Part shown: positions 41,617-51,008 of the stretch, piece by piece | Numbering within the stretch: the first letter of the stretch is position 1 | Layout of the letters: each line of letters starts with the position of its first letter | Assembly: GCF_017808105.1 (NCBI RefSeq) | Contig: NZ_JADBHF010000006.1 | Location: 164,919-228,918, forward strand | Direction: 5' to 3' | DNA: 64,000 bases | From: Brevibacterium renqingii | GTDB taxonomy: Bacteria > Actinomycetota > Actinomycetes > Actinomycetales > Brevibacteriaceae | Notes under the pieces: model-generated | Database searches by the model: none | Told to the model about the DNA's origin: nothing | The model's input: only the letters and a program-made list of their open reading frames with translations | Position numbers and translations under genes: made by a program

Positions 41617-42918
41617 TTGATCGGCGCAATCCGGAGGGCCTTCAGAACGCCCGACCTGAGGAACAAACTCCTCTTCACCCTGGGCATTCTCGTCATCTTC
41701 CGACTCGGCTCGTTCATTCCTTCCCCCGGCATCGATTACACCCAGGTGCAGGAATGCGTGGCTTCGCCTCAGCTCAACGAGGGCGGATTCGCGATGATCA
41801 ACCTCTTCAGCGGCGGCGCGCTCCTGCAGCTGTCGATCTTCGCTCTCGGCATCATGCCCTACATCACCGCCAGCATCATCGTGCAGCTGCTGCGCGTGGT
41901 CATCCCGCGCTTCGAATCGCTGCATAAGGAGGGCGCCTCCGGTCAGGCCAAGCTCACGCAGTACACGCGCTACCTGACGATCGGCCTGGCTGTGCTCAAC
42001 TCGACGACACTGGTCGCCACCGTCCGCTCCGGTGCGCTCTTCGGCAATGTCGAAGGCTGCCAGGACCTCATCGCCAACGACACCTGGTGGGGGATCACGG
42101 TCCTCGTGCTCACCCTGACCGCAGGCACGGGCCTGATCATGTGGCTGGGCGAGCAGATCACCGAACACGGCGTCGGCAACGGTATGTCCCTGCTGATCTT
42201 CACCTCGGTCGCTTCGGCCTTCCCCTCCTCGCTGGGCGCGATCTTCCGCGAGCAGGGCGTCGACATCTTCCTCATCGTCATGGCCGTGGGCCTCGTGCTC
42301 GTCGCCCTCGTGGTCTTCGTCGAGCAGTCGCAGCGACGCGTTCCGGTCCAGTACGCCAAGCGCATGGTAGGCCGACGGATGTTCGGCGGCACCTCGACCT
42401 ACATCCCGATCAAGGTGAACATGGCCGGCGTCATCCCCGTCATCTTCGCCTCCTCGGTGCTCTATCTGCCGAGTCTGATCTCCCAGTTCTTCGACCCCGA
42501 ATCCAAATGGGTCGAATGGATCAACACCTACTTCACCCGCGGGGATCATCCGATCTACATCACGGTCTACGCGCTGCTGACGATCTTCTTCGCCTATTTC
42601 TACGTCGCGATCACCTTCAATCCGGAAGAGGTCGCCGACAACATGAAGAAGTACGGCGGATTCATCCCGGGCATCCGCGCCGGTCGACCCACCGCCGACT
42701 ACCTGAGCTTCGTGCTCAGCCGCATCAACTTCCCCGGCTCTCTCTACCTGGCCTTCGTCGCCCTGATCCCGCTGATCGCCCTGGTGCTGATCAACGCGAA
42801 TCAGAACTTCCCGTTCGGCGGAACTTCTCTGCTGATCGTCGTGGGTGTCGGGCTGGAGACAGTCAAGCAGATCGACGCTCAGATGCAGCAGCGCCATTAC
42901 GAGGGACTGCTGCGCTGA
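41617..42918 (+). CDS. secY: preprotein translocase subunit SecY
   Basis: The channel subunit of SecYEG. The 433 residues start at TTG 41617, preceded by ACGAGGAGGACGC. Ten membrane spans fit the hydrophobic profile. Signatures: DLRNKLLFTLGILVIFRLGS, FALGIMPYITASIIVQLL, GNGMSLLIF and the C-terminal RINFPGSLYLAFVALIPL. It is followed by adk after 49 nt. A TAGTCT box at about 41537-41542 could be its -10, without a convincing -35. Confidence 0.98.
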   Translation: MIGAIRRAFRTPDLRNKLLFTLGILVIFRLGSFIPSPGIDYTQVQECVASPQLNEGGFAMINLFSGGALLQLSIFALGIMPYITASIIVQLLRVVIPRFESLHKEGASGQAKLTQYTRYLTIGLAVLNSTTLVATVRSGALFGNVEGCQDLIANDTWWGITVLVLTLTAGTGLIMWLGEQITEHGVGNGMSLLIFTSVASAFPSSLGAIFREQGVDIFLIVMAVGLVLVALVVFVEQSQRRVPVQYAKRMVGRRMFGGTSTYIPIKVNMAGVIPVIFASSVLYLPSLISQFFDPESKWVEWINTYFTRGDHPIYITVYALLTIFFAYFYVAITFNPEEVADNMKKYGGFIPGIRAGRPTADYLSFVLSRINFPGSLYLAFVALIPLIALVLINANQNFPFGGTSLLIVVGVGLETVKQIDAQMQQRHYEGLLR

Positions 42919-42967
42919 TCACGACCGGACGCTGACGTTCAGCGGACGAACATTGGAAGGACACCTC

Positions 42968-43534
42968 ATGAGCTCACGCATCATCCTGATCGGCCCGCCC
43001 GGGGCAGGCAAGGGCACCCAGGCCGCCCGTCTGTCCGAGGCACTCGGCGTTCCGGCGATCTCCACGGGAGACATCTTCCGGTCGAACGTCAAGGGTGAGA
43101 CCGAACTCGGCAGGCTCGCCAAGCGCTACATGGACGCCGGCGAATACGTGCCCGACGAGGTGACCAACTCGATGGTCGCCGACCGTCTGGCCCAGGATGA
43201 CGCTGCAGAGGGTTTCCTCCTCGACGGCTACCCGCGCACCAGTGCTCAGGTCGAAGAGCTCGATCGCATGCTCGCGGCCGAAGGCAAGGCCATCGAACAC
43301 GTCGTCGAACTCACAGCCGATACCGACGAAGTCGTCGCCCGTCTGCTCACCCGCGCACAGACAGAAGGGCGCAGCGACGACAGCGAAGACGTCATCCGTC
43401 ACCGCCTCGACGTCTACGAGGAGCAGACCCAGCCTCTGACCGATATCTACCGCAGGCGCGGACTGCTGCACCAGGTCGATGGTCTCGGCGAAGTCAACGA
43501 CATCACCGAGCGCATCCTCGCCGCCATTCGATGA
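42968..43534 (+). CDS. adk: adenylate kinase
   Basis: Interconverts ATP + AMP and two ADP. It has 188 residues from ATG 42968 (MSSRIILIGPPGAGKGTQAA), with GGAAGGACACC upstream. P-loop GPPGAGKGT, AMP site STGDIFRSN and EGFLLDGYPRTSAQVEELD. The lid is of the short form (TRAQTEGRSDDSEDVIRHR) with no zinc cysteines, as usual in actinobacteria. Its stop overlaps the map start by 4 nt. Confidence 0.98.
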   Translation: MSSRIILIGPPGAGKGTQAARLSEALGVPAISTGDIFRSNVKGETELGRLAKRYMDAGEYVPDEVTNSMVADRLAQDDAAEGFLLDGYPRTSAQVEELDRMLAAEGKAIEHVVELTADTDEVVARLLTRAQTEGRSDDSEDVIRHRLDVYEEQTQPLTDIYRRRGLLHQVDGLGEVNDITERILAAIR

Positions 43535-44364
43535 TCTTCGGACCACGGATCGAGCTGAAGACTCCCGCCGAGCTTCAGGTCATGCATCGGGCCGGGCAGC
43601 TGACACGTCAAGTGCTTGCAGCGGCCCGGTCCGCGGCGGTTCCAGGAGCCACCACCGCCGAGGTGGCCGCAGCCGCAGAGCACGTCATCGTCGCGGCCGG
43701 CGCTCGGTCGAACTTCAAGGGATACCAGGGATTTCCGGCCGTCGTGTGCATCTCGGTGAACGAGGAGATCGTCCACGGGATCCCCGGCCCCCGAACGCTC
43801 GAAGCCGGCGACCTCGTCTCGATCGACGGCGGTGCCATCGTCGAAGGGTTCCACGGCGACTCTGCGCTGACGATGATCGTGGGCGGCGACGATGCCGGCA
43901 GCGCGGCCGACCGTGAACTGTCCGCAGCCACTGAGCAGGCCATGTGGGCCGGCATCGCGGCATTCGCCATCGGAACTCGAGTGAGCGACATCGGAGACGC
44001 GATCGATGATTTCGTGACCGAACGCTTTCCGCATCTGGGACTGGTCGAGGAATTCACCGGTCACGGGATCGGCACGGCCATGCACATGGCACCCGAGGTG
44101 CTCAACTACCGTGCACGATCCAATGGTCCGAAGATCAAGGCGGGCATGTGCCTGGCAATCGAACCGATGCTCACTCGAGGCGGTGGTGAGACGGTCACTC
44201 TCGATGATGACTGGACCGCGGTCACCGCCGACGGTTCGCGGGCGAGCCATTGGGAACACAGTGTGGCTCGCCACGTGGACGGCGTCTGGGTGCTGACCGC
44301 AGAGGATGGGGGAGCGGCCGGGCTGTCGCCCTTCGGGATCACGCCGGTGCCGCCGGCGGGCTGA
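43531..44364 (+). CDS. map: type I methionine aminopeptidase
   Basis: Removes the initiator Met from new proteins. The 277 residues carry the five metal ligands in SIDGGAIVEGFHGDSALT (two Asp), EFTGHGIGTAMH (His), AIEPMLTRGGG (Glu) and HWEHSVARH (Glu). The start is ATG 43531 overlapping adk. The C-terminal residues after TAEDGGAAG are unrelated to the catalytic core. In many bacteria infA follows directly; here a minus-strand aminotransferase lies between. Confidence 0.97.
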   Translation: MIFGPRIELKTPAELQVMHRAGQLTRQVLAAARSAAVPGATTAEVAAAAEHVIVAAGARSNFKGYQGFPAVVCISVNEEIVHGIPGPRTLEAGDLVSIDGGAIVEGFHGDSALTMIVGGDDAGSAADRELSAATEQAMWAGIAAFAIGTRVSDIGDAIDDFVTERFPHLGLVEEFTGHGIGTAMHMAPEVLNYRARSNGPKIKAGMCLAIEPMLTRGGGETVTLDDDWTAVTADGSRASHWEHSVARHVDGVWVLTAEDGGAAGLSPFGITPVPPAG

Positions 44365-44423
44365 GCCCGAAGAACGGAGGGGAGGACACGTCCGCGCACG
44401 CCGGGGCAGTGCCTCCGATCCCT

Positions 44424-45569
44424 TCAGAGGATCCGTGCGATCCGGTCGACTGCCTCGATGAGCAGGGGGCGGGGGAGCGCGAAGTTGAATCGGATGTGCC
44501 CAGCGCCGACCTCACCGCACAGCCGACCCTCGGTCACGGCCACCTCGGCGCGGGAGTTGATGTGGTCCGCCAGACCCGATTCGAGACCGTAGCCGCGCAG
44601 ATCCAGCCAGGCCAGATAGGTGCCCTCCGGTGGGAGAAAGACTGCTTTGGGCAGCATGTCCGCGACGAGGTCGGTGAACAGATCACGGTTGCCCTTGAGG
44701 TAGCCGTTGATCTCGGTGAGCCAGTCACGTGAACGGGTGTAGGCGGCGGTGGTGGCAAGGATGCCGGGATTGGACGCGGCGCCGGAGACGAACTGCCCCT
44801 TCTGTGTCCAGAGGTCGCGATCGTCGGGTGCGGTGAGGATGAGCTGGGCGCATTTGAGCCCCGGGATGTTGAAGGCCTTCGACGCCGCTGTCGCGGTGGC
44901 CGTGTGGGCGGCGGTCGCCTCGGTGAGTGCGGCGTACGGGATGTGTCGGGCGGGACCGTAGACGACGGGAGCGTGGATCTCGTCGGAGAACACTCGGGCA
45001 CCTGCGTCCTCGACCACGTCGGCGAGGGCGAGCAGCTCGGCTTCGGAGTAGACCTTGCCGATCGGGTTGTGGGGATTGCACAGGACGAGCGTGGCGCCGG
45101 GCACGAGGGCGGCGGCGATCCCATCGAGATCCAACGACCAGCCGGTCTCGGTACGCCGCATCGGCACCTCGATGAGTTCGCGACCGGTGGTCCTCGCGAC
45201 GTCGAAGAACGGCATGTATGCGGGGGTGGGCAGGACGATCGGCGTCCCGGCTGGTGTGAGATGGGTGAGCACGCCCAAGAAGGCCGCGATGACATCGCTG
45301 GCCGGTTGGATGTGGTCGTCCGGAATCCGCCAGCCGAAGCGATCTGCGTAGAAGTCGGCAGTCGCAGTCCTCAGCTCGGCTGTCAGAGCGTGGGGCGCAT
45401 AACCGTAGAGGTCGTGCTCATCGAGTTCTCGCATCGCCTGACGGACCGCTGGGGCCACGCCGAAGTCCATCTCCGCGATGAAGGCTCCGATCGAGCCGGG
45501 GAAGGTCGACCACTTGCGCCCGCCCTTGGTGACGAGGGACTCTTCGGTGATGGCGTCGAGTTCGGACAT
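44424..45569 (-). CDS. MalY/PatB-type PLP aminotransferase (possible cystathionine beta-lyase)
   Basis: A fold-type I PLP enzyme of the MalY/PatB group, which includes C-S lyases acting on cystathionine and aminotransferases. It has 381 residues from ATG 45569 (MSELDAITEESLVTKGG), which has GAGGA 7-8 nt upstream. Marks: FIAEMDFGVAPAV, LCNPHNPIGKVYSEAE, the PLP-contacting FSDEIHAPVVYG, and the Schiff-base Lys in ATAASKAFNIPGLK. It is flanked by convergent map and divergent infA. The exact substrate is not determinable here. Confidence 0.88.
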   Translation of the reverse strand: MSELDAITEESLVTKGGRKWSTFPGSIGAFIAEMDFGVAPAVRQAMRELDEHDLYGYAPHALTAELRTATADFYADRFGWRIPDDHIQPASDVIAAFLGVLTHLTPAGTPIVLPTPAYMPFFDVARTTGRELIEVPMRRTETGWSLDLDGIAAALVPGATLVLCNPHNPIGKVYSEAELLALADVVEDAGARVFSDEIHAPVVYGPARHIPYAALTEATAAHTATATAASKAFNIPGLKCAQLILTAPDDRDLWTQKGQFVSGAASNPGILATTAAYTRSRDWLTEINGYLKGNRDLFTDLVADMLPKAVFLPPEGTYLAWLDLRGYGLESGLADHINSRAEVAVTEGRLCGEVGAGHIRFNFALPRPLLIEAVDRIARIL

Positions 45570-45997
45570 CCTCATTCTCCTCTGCTGATGATTTCGACGG
45601 ATCGCGGTCGACGACCCCATCTCCCGGCAGGAGGGGAGACGCTGCTCTCACGCTAGCAGTCGCGGCATCCGCGCTGGGGTGTCAGCGACTTCGGCGTTCA
45701 TGTGCGACGGCCCGGACCGCGGGCGACACAGCCGACCGTTGCGGTGCGGGTGGATTGTAAGCGACTTCACCCCGGGAAGCGAGCACCATGTGGAAGATTC
45801 TTCGTCCGTAGTGTAAGGTTGATGATTGGTCTGTTCTCACTCAACTCACCCTTTTTCAGATGTGGGCGGCTTCTGCCATCCACTTCTTTTCATGTGGTGA
45901 CGAGGTCTGCAGTCCAAGGGGTCACCGACAGTGAGCCGGTGATACACGATTACGTCGAACGCGAAGGTTTCGCGGGAATACGAGGTTAGCGAACGAT
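45570..45997. other. intergenic region between the aminotransferase and infA, with a possible infA promoter
   Basis: A gap of 428 nt. On the plus strand GTGGAA (45790-45795), an 18-nt spacer and TAAGGT (45814-45819) are the most promoter-like pair for infA, leaving a leader of about 170 nt. On the minus strand TAGCGT (45650-45655) could be the aminotransferase -10. A 95-codon plus-strand frame here (45702-45989) has no recognisable features and is treated as non-coding. Confidence 0.4.
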
Positions 45998-46219
45998 ATG
46001 GCCAAAAAAGAAGGGGTCATTGAGATCGAAGGCACCGTTGTCGAGGCTCTGCCGAACGCATCGTTTCGGGTCGAGCTGAGCAATGGGCACAAGGTGCTGG
46101 CGCATATCTCCGGAAAGATGCGTCAGCATTACATCCGCATCCTTCCCGAGGACCGGGTCATTGTGGAGCTGTCTCCATACGATCTCTCGCGCGGACGAAT
46201 CGTTTACCGCTACAAGTAA
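45998..46219 (+). CDS. infA: translation initiation factor IF-1
   Basis: IF-1 blocks the A site during initiation. The 73 residues form one S1-like OB fold: [40 protein letters not shown] and [15 protein letters not shown]. Full length and near-invariant sequence. rpmJ follows after 59 nt. Confidence 0.99.
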   Translation: MAKKEGVIEIEGTVVEALPNASFRVELSNGHKVLAHISGKMRQHYIRILPEDRVIVELSPYDLSRGRIVYRYK

Positions 46220-46278
46220 GGATCTTCGATCATTCGCGTCTTGCTCCATGCGGGCAAGGGCCGAAAGAAGGAAAAACG

Positions 46279-46392
46279 ATGAAGGTTAAGCCCAGCGTCA
46301 AGAAGATCTGCGAGAATTGCCAGATTACCCGCCGTCACGGTCGGGTCATCGTCATCTGCTCCAACCCGCGCCACAAGCAGCGCCAGGGTTGA
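46279..46392 (+). CDS. rpmJ: 50S ribosomal protein L36 (zinc form)
   Basis: 37 residues, [20 protein letters not shown] then [18 protein letters not shown]11, C14, C27 and H32 make the zinc site, so this is the Zn-dependent paralogue rather than the Cys-free form. It starts at ATG 46279 with AAGAAGGAAAAA upstream. The usual place between infA and rpsM. Confidence 0.98.
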   Translation: MKVKPSVKKICENCQITRRHGRVIVICSNPRHKQRQG

Positions 46393-46603
46393 GCAGCTCG
46401 TTCTGAGCAGATCGAAGCTCCGCTGAGGAGCTTCAGCAGCACCACACCCGCGCAAACCTCGCCATCTGCGGTCGATTCCATGGGAAGTGCGAACTTCCGT
46501 GGACACCCGCAGGACGATACCTCCGGTCGGGGGCCGGAGACCTTGGGAGACCAGGGACAGGTTTGCATCAGCACCTCCGAAACAACAACAGGAGACAGTA
46601 CCT

Positions 46604-46972
46604 ATGGCACGACTTGCCGGAGTCGACATCCCGCGTGAAAAGCGCGTGGAAGTCGCCTTGACTTACATCTATGGTGTGGGCCGCACCCGTGCGCGCCAGA
46701 CCCTGACCGAAACGGGAATCAGCCCTGATACCCGTGTGAAGGACTTGAGCGACGCAGAGCTCGTCCAGCTGCGTGACTACATCGAGGGCACATTCCAGGT
46801 TGAGGGTGACCTCCGTCGTGAGGTGGCCGCCGATATCCGCCGCAAGGTCGAGATCGGAAGCTATGAAGGCCTGCGTCACCGCCGCGGTCTGCCGGTTCGC
46901 GGTCAGCGGACCAAGACGAATGCGCGTACCCGCAAGGGCCCCAAGCGCACCGTGGCCGGTAAGAAGAAGTAA
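46604..46972 (+). CDS. rpsM: 30S ribosomal protein S13
   Basis: A head protein contacting the P-site tRNA and the large subunit. It has 122 residues from ATG 46604 ([20 protein letters not shown]), after ACAGGAGACAG. Conserved: [34 protein letters not shown] and [12 protein letters not shown]. The 211-nt gap before it (46393-46603) shows no gene. Confidence 0.99.
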   Translation: MARLAGVDIPREKRVEVALTYIYGVGRTRARQTLTETGISPDTRVKDLSDAELVQLRDYIEGTFQVEGDLRREVAADIRRKVEIGSYEGLRHRRGLPVRGQRTKTNARTRKGPKRTVAGKKK

Positions 46973-47024
46973 CTCGCTCACCCGGTCGGCTGCGGCCGAC
47001 CACCTCGATCAGGAGTAGGAACAT

Positions 47025-47429
47025 ATGCCTCCCAAGTCACGCGCCGCTACAGTGCGCAAGCCTCGCCGCAAGCTGAAGAAGAATATCGTCGCCGGCCAGG
47101 CTCACATCAAATCAACCTTCAACAACACGATCGTGTCGATCACCGATCCGACCGGTGCTGTCATCTCCTGGGCCTCCTCAGGCGAGGTCGGCTTCAAGGG
47201 CTCGCGCAAGTCGACCCCTTACGCCGCGCAGATGGCTGCGGAATCGGCCGCTCGCCGAGCGCAGGAACACGGCCTGAAGAAGGTCGACGTGTTCGTCAAG
47301 GGACCGGGTTCGGGGCGCGAGACCGCGATCCGTTCGCTGCAGGCCGCCGGTCTGGAACTGGGCACCATCCAGGATGTCACCCCGGTTCCGTTCAACGGCT
47401 GCCGTCCCCCCAAGCGCCGCCGCGGCTGA
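47025..47429 (+). CDS. rpsK: 30S ribosomal protein S11
   Basis: A platform protein near the E-site mRNA. The 134 residues include [40 protein letters not shown] and the C-terminal [17 protein letters not shown]. rpsD, which follows rpsK in many bacteria, is absent; rpoA comes next. Confidence 0.99.
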   Translation: MPPKSRAATVRKPRRKLKKNIVAGQAHIKSTFNNTIVSITDPTGAVISWASSGEVGFKGSRKSTPYAAQMAAESAARRAQEHGLKKVDVFVKGPGSGRETAIRSLQAAGLELGTIQDVTPVPFNGCRPPKRRRG

Positions 47430-47580
47430 TCCTTCCGTGGAACTGCAACGGATGGCGGGCCTCGGCCCGGCATCGGTCGCAGAACGGATTCCCAGATAAC
47501 CCGAACCGTTCTTCATGGCTTCTCGCCATGACGTGCAGTGCGAACGTCATATAGCGGATGTTCGCTGAAAGGAAGCCCAC

Positions 47581-48579
47581 GTGCTCATTGCACAGCGCCC
47601 AACGCTCACGGAAGAAGTCGTCTCCGACAATCGCTCACGATTCGCCATCGAACCGCTCGAGCCCGGATTCGGCTACACCCTCGGCAACTCGCTTCGGCGG
47701 ACCCTGCTGTCCTCGATTCCGGGTGCCAGCGTCACCTCCATCCGGATCGACGGAGTTCTCCACGAGTTCAGCACCGTGCCAGGGGTCAAGGAGGATGTCA
47801 CCGAATTCATCCTCAACCTGAAGTCCCTGGTCGTGTCCTCCGAGTTCGACGAACCGGTCGTCGCCTACCTGCGCAAGCAGGGCCCTGGCACTGTGACCGC
47901 TGCCGATGTCTCTGCTCCCGCCGGAGTCGAGATCCACAATCCGGACCTGCACATCGCCACGCTGAATGGTGAGGGCCGTCTGGATATGGAGCTGACCATC
48001 GAACGCGGACGCGGATATGTCTCGAGCGCCCAGAACAAGAACGCTGATGCAGAGATCGGCCGGATCCCGGTCGATTCGATCTACTCTCCGGTTCTCAAGG
48101 TCACCTACAAGGTCGAAGCCACTCGTGTCGAGCAGCGCACCGACTTCGACCGTCTGGTCCTCGACGTCGAGACGAAGCCCTCGATGACCCCCCGCGATGC
48201 GATCGCATCTGCGGGCAAGACCCTGGTCGAGCTCTTCGGCCTGGCGCGAGAGCTCAACGTCGAAGCCGAAGGCATCGAGATCGGTCCCTCGCCTGTGGAC
48301 GCGGCCCTGGCCGCCGACCTGGCGCTGGCCATCGAAGACCTGGACCTGACCGTGCGCTCCTACAACTGCCTCAAGCGCGAAGGCATCCACACCGTCGGTG
48401 AGCTCGTTGCTCGCAGCGAGGCCGACCTCATGGATATCCGCAACTTTGGTTCGAAGTCGATCGACGAGGTCAAGGCGAAGCTCAATGAGCTGGGCCTGAG
48501 CCTCAAGGACAGTCCCGCCGGATTCGAGTCCGGTCTCGCTGATGAGGACCAGTCCTACGTCGAAGACGAACAGTACTGA
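47581..48579 (+). CDS. rpoA: DNA-directed RNA polymerase subunit alpha
   Basis: Alpha nucleates core assembly and reads UP elements and activators. It has 332 residues from GTG 47581, which follows GAAAGGAAGCCC. The N-terminal dimerisation domain has [20 protein letters not shown], and the C-terminal domain has [20 protein letters not shown] and [20 protein letters not shown]. An acidic tail follows. rplQ starts 23 nt later. Confidence 0.99.
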   Translation: MLIAQRPTLTEEVVSDNRSRFAIEPLEPGFGYTLGNSLRRTLLSSIPGASVTSIRIDGVLHEFSTVPGVKEDVTEFILNLKSLVVSSEFDEPVVAYLRKQGPGTVTAADVSAPAGVEIHNPDLHIATLNGEGRLDMELTIERGRGYVSSAQNKNADAEIGRIPVDSIYSPVLKVTYKVEATRVEQRTDFDRLVLDVETKPSMTPRDAIASAGKTLVELFGLARELNVEAEGIEIGPSPVDAALAADLALAIEDLDLTVRSYNCLKREGIHTVGELVARSEADLMDIRNFGSKSIDEVKAKLNELGLSLKDSPAGFESGLADEDQSYVEDEQY

Positions 48580-48602
48580 TTCAGAACTAGGAGTAACTCA
48601 CA

Positions 48603-49127
48603 ATGCCAACCCCAACCAAGGGTCCCCGCCTCGGCGGATCGCCCTCACACGAGCGCATGATGCTCAACAACATGGCTGCCCAGCTGTTCGAGCACAAGCA
48701 GATCACCACGACAGTGACCAAGGCCAAGCGCCTGCGCCCTGTCGCCGAGCGGATGATCACGAACGCCAAGAAGGGTGATCTGGCCGCACGTCGTCGCGTG
48801 CTCGCTCAGATCTCCGACAAGTCGGTCGTGCACGAGCTCTTCACCTCGATCGCCGAGACCATGGCGGAGCGTCCCGGTGGTTACACCCGTATCACCAAGA
48901 TCGGCCCTCGTCCCGGGGACAACGCTCCGATGGCCGTCATCGAACTGGTCCTCGAGCCCTACTCGCCGAAGCAGGCAACCGTGAAGGAAGCCGAGCAGGC
49001 GACCGCAGCGGCCGCACCTGCGGAGGAAGAGGCTCCGGTCGAGACCGACGAGGTTTCCGCAGAGGCCTCCGACGAGACCTCTGCCGAGACCGCAGAAGAG
49101 TCCACCGAGGCTGCCGAGGACAAGTAA
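48603..49127 (+). CDS. rplQ: 50S ribosomal protein L17
   Basis: L17 lies near the tunnel exit. The family core ([54 protein letters not shown]) spans about 125 residues. The remaining ~48 residues are an Ala/Glu/Thr-rich acidic tail, giving 174 in all; such tails are common in actinobacteria. A strong terminator ends the operon. Confidence 0.98.
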   Translation: MPTPTKGPRLGGSPSHERMMLNNMAAQLFEHKQITTTVTKAKRLRPVAERMITNAKKGDLAARRRVLAQISDKSVVHELFTSIAETMAERPGGYTRITKIGPRPGDNAPMAVIELVLEPYSPKQATVKEAEQATAAAAPAEEEAPVETDEVSAEASDETSAETAEESTEAAEDK

Positions 49128-49170
49128 GCTCCTCGGGCTGTTCGCCTCGACTGAGGGAGCGGACGGCCGA

Positions 49171-49213
49171 ACACCTCAGGCGGGCACCCACTCCGGGTGC
49201 CCGCCTGAGGTGT
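49171..49213 (+). terminator. terminator after rplQ
   Basis: A 19-bp perfect inverted repeat, ACACCTCAGGCGGGCACCC (49171-49189) with 49195-49213, around a 5-nt loop. It closes the infA-rplQ transcript. Confidence 0.92.
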
Positions 49214-49258
49214 ATTCACGCACTGAGCGCCGACGTGCATGTGGGGCGGACAGACGAA

Positions 49259-49284
49259 TGGCCGGAGCGCGAGGGCTCCGGCCA
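49259..49284. terminator. second hairpin in the rplQ-putP gap
   Basis: TGGCCGGAGC (49259-49268) and GCTCCGGCCA (49275-49284), exactly complementary, in the convergent gap. Either a back-up terminator for rplQ or a distal one for putP. Confidence 0.6.
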
Positions 49285-49358
49285 TTCCTGTGGACCGGAC
49301 AGCTGACAGCCGACGTGCCCGTCGCAGGTTCGTCGCCGGCCAGGGGCCACCGCAGACC

Positions 49359-49387
49359 GAGCCGGTCACCGTTCGGGGACCGGCTCG
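49359..49387 (-). terminator. terminator after putP
   Basis: CGAGCCGGTC (49359-49368) and GACCGGCTCG (49378-49387), perfectly complementary, 8 nt past the putP stop on the minus strand. Confidence 0.7.
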
Positions 49388-49394
49388 CCTGCGG

Positions 49395-50915
49395 CTACTG
49401 CACGCGGGAGAGGGCGACCGATTCGTCGAACTCCCTGTCGGCCTCATCGTCATGTTTGTAGGTGAAGCGGCTGACGACGACCGCCACGATGAGGTTGACG
49501 GCGAAGCCGGGGATGATCTCATAGATCTTGTCCGTCATCGGAATGCTCACTTGGCCCCAGACGAACGCCACGACGGCACCGGAGAGGAGTCCGCACAGCG
49601 CACCCCAATTGCTCAGGCGCTTCCAGAACAGGGTGAGCAGCACGATCGGCCCGAAGGATGCGCCGAATCCTGCCCAGGCGAACGCCACGAGATCGAGGAT
49701 GCTGTTGGACGGAGAGATCGCCAGCATCACCGCGATGATGGCGATGACCAGCACGCCGAGGCGGCCGAGCAGCACATACGTCCTGTCCTGCAGGGTGCGC
49801 TTGGATCCGGCGCGCAGAGCGACGATCTTGAACAGGTCCTCGATGAGCGCCGAGGACGTGACGACGAGCTGGGAGGAGATCGTCGACATGATCGCGGCCA
49901 GCACCGCGGCTAGCACGAGGCCCGCGATGAACGGGTGGAACAGGATCTGGGCGAGATCGAGGAAGACGGTCTCGGCATCGGCCGGTTCCATTCCCGCGTG
50001 ATGGGAGAAGTAGGAGATGCCCACGATCGCGGTGGCGACAGCGCCGAGCGCGGAGATGCCCATCCAGCCGACGCCGATCCGTCGGGCGACCTTGGCATCG
50101 GCTGGGGTCCGCAGAGCCATGAAGCGCACGATGATGTGGGGCTGGCCGAAGTATCCCAAGCCCCACGCCAGGGATGAGATCACTGTGAAGTACGCGCCGC
50201 TGGCCCAGAACGGTTCGCTGCCGAGGAGGCTGAGCAGTCCGGGATCGATCTGCGAGACGTTGCTGAGCACGGTTGAGGGGCCGCCGGCGTTGATGACCGC
50301 GACGATGGGCACGGCGACGAGGGCGGCGAACATGAGCAGACCTTGGGCGACATCGGTCAGCGTCGCGCCGAGGAATCCGCCGAAGAGCGTGTACACCATG
50401 GTGATGGCCGCGACGAGCAGCATTCCCCCGAGGTAGTTGAGTCCGAAGCTCGATTCGAAGAATTTGCCCGCGGCGACCATGCCTGAGGAGACATAGAAGG
50501 TGAAGAATACGAGGATGATGACGCCGCAGACGATGCGCAGCAGCCGGGAGCGGTCCTTGAGGCGCTGTTCGAAGAAGCTGGGAATCGTGATCGAGTCGCC
50601 GGCCTTCTCCGTGAAGGCCCGCAGGCGCGGGGCCACGAACTTCCAATTGACCCAGGCGCCGGCCGTGAGGCCGATGGCGATCCACGCTTCGATGAGGCCG
50701 GAGAGGTAGATCGCTCCGGGCAGGCCCATGAGAAGCCACCCCGACATGTCCGAGGCGCCCGCGCTGAGAGCCGCCACACTCGGGCGCAGACCCCGGCCGG
50801 CGAGCATGTAGTCGTCGAGGCTGTTCTTCGTCTTGCGATAGGCGAACCAACCGATGGCCAGCATCCCGATGAAATACAGGACGATCGCGATTGTCCGGAA
50901 AGTGGTTTCCGTCAT
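49395..50915 (-). CDS. putP: sodium/proline symporter
   Basis: A sodium-coupled proline uptake carrier of the SSS family in the cytoplasmic membrane. The 506 residues have about 13 spans. Marks: LDDYMLAGRGLRPSVAALSA, ASDMSGWLLMGLPGAIYLSG, GYFGQPHIIVRFMALRT and AAIMSTISSQLVVTSSALIE, which carries sodium-binding Ser/Thr residues. The start ATG 50915 has AAGGAG 9-14 nt upstream. Single-gene unit between terminator hairpins and the convergent gap to purU. A role in osmoprotection or nutrition is family knowledge. Confidence 0.95.
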   Translation of the reverse strand: MTETTFRTIAIVLYFIGMLAIGWFAYRKTKNSLDDYMLAGRGLRPSVAALSAGASDMSGWLLMGLPGAIYLSGLIEAWIAIGLTAGAWVNWKFVAPRLRAFTEKAGDSITIPSFFEQRLKDRSRLLRIVCGVIILVFFTFYVSSGMVAAGKFFESSFGLNYLGGMLLVAAITMVYTLFGGFLGATLTDVAQGLLMFAALVAVPIVAVINAGGPSTVLSNVSQIDPGLLSLLGSEPFWASGAYFTVISSLAWGLGYFGQPHIIVRFMALRTPADAKVARRIGVGWMGISALGAVATAIVGISYFSHHAGMEPADAETVFLDLAQILFHPFIAGLVLAAVLAAIMSTISSQLVVTSSALIEDLFKIVALRAGSKRTLQDRTYVLLGRLGVLVIAIIAVMLAISPSNSILDLVAFAWAGFGASFGPIVLLTLFWKRLSNWGALCGLLSGAVVAFVWGQVSIPMTDKIYEIIPGFAVNLIVAVVVSRFTYKHDDEADREFDESVALSRVQ

Positions 50916-51008
50916 TCGAGCTCAGCTCCTTCAATAGGCCGTCGCGACTTTACAGCAGAAGTGATCCCGGGTGTGAATTCCCTGGGTGACTGCGCGCGGC
51001 GGCCAAGC

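Noticed and set aside
45702..45989. Possible 95-residue gene before infA
   Set aside because: No homology features, it spans the probable infA promoter and has atypical composition. More likely leader DNA.
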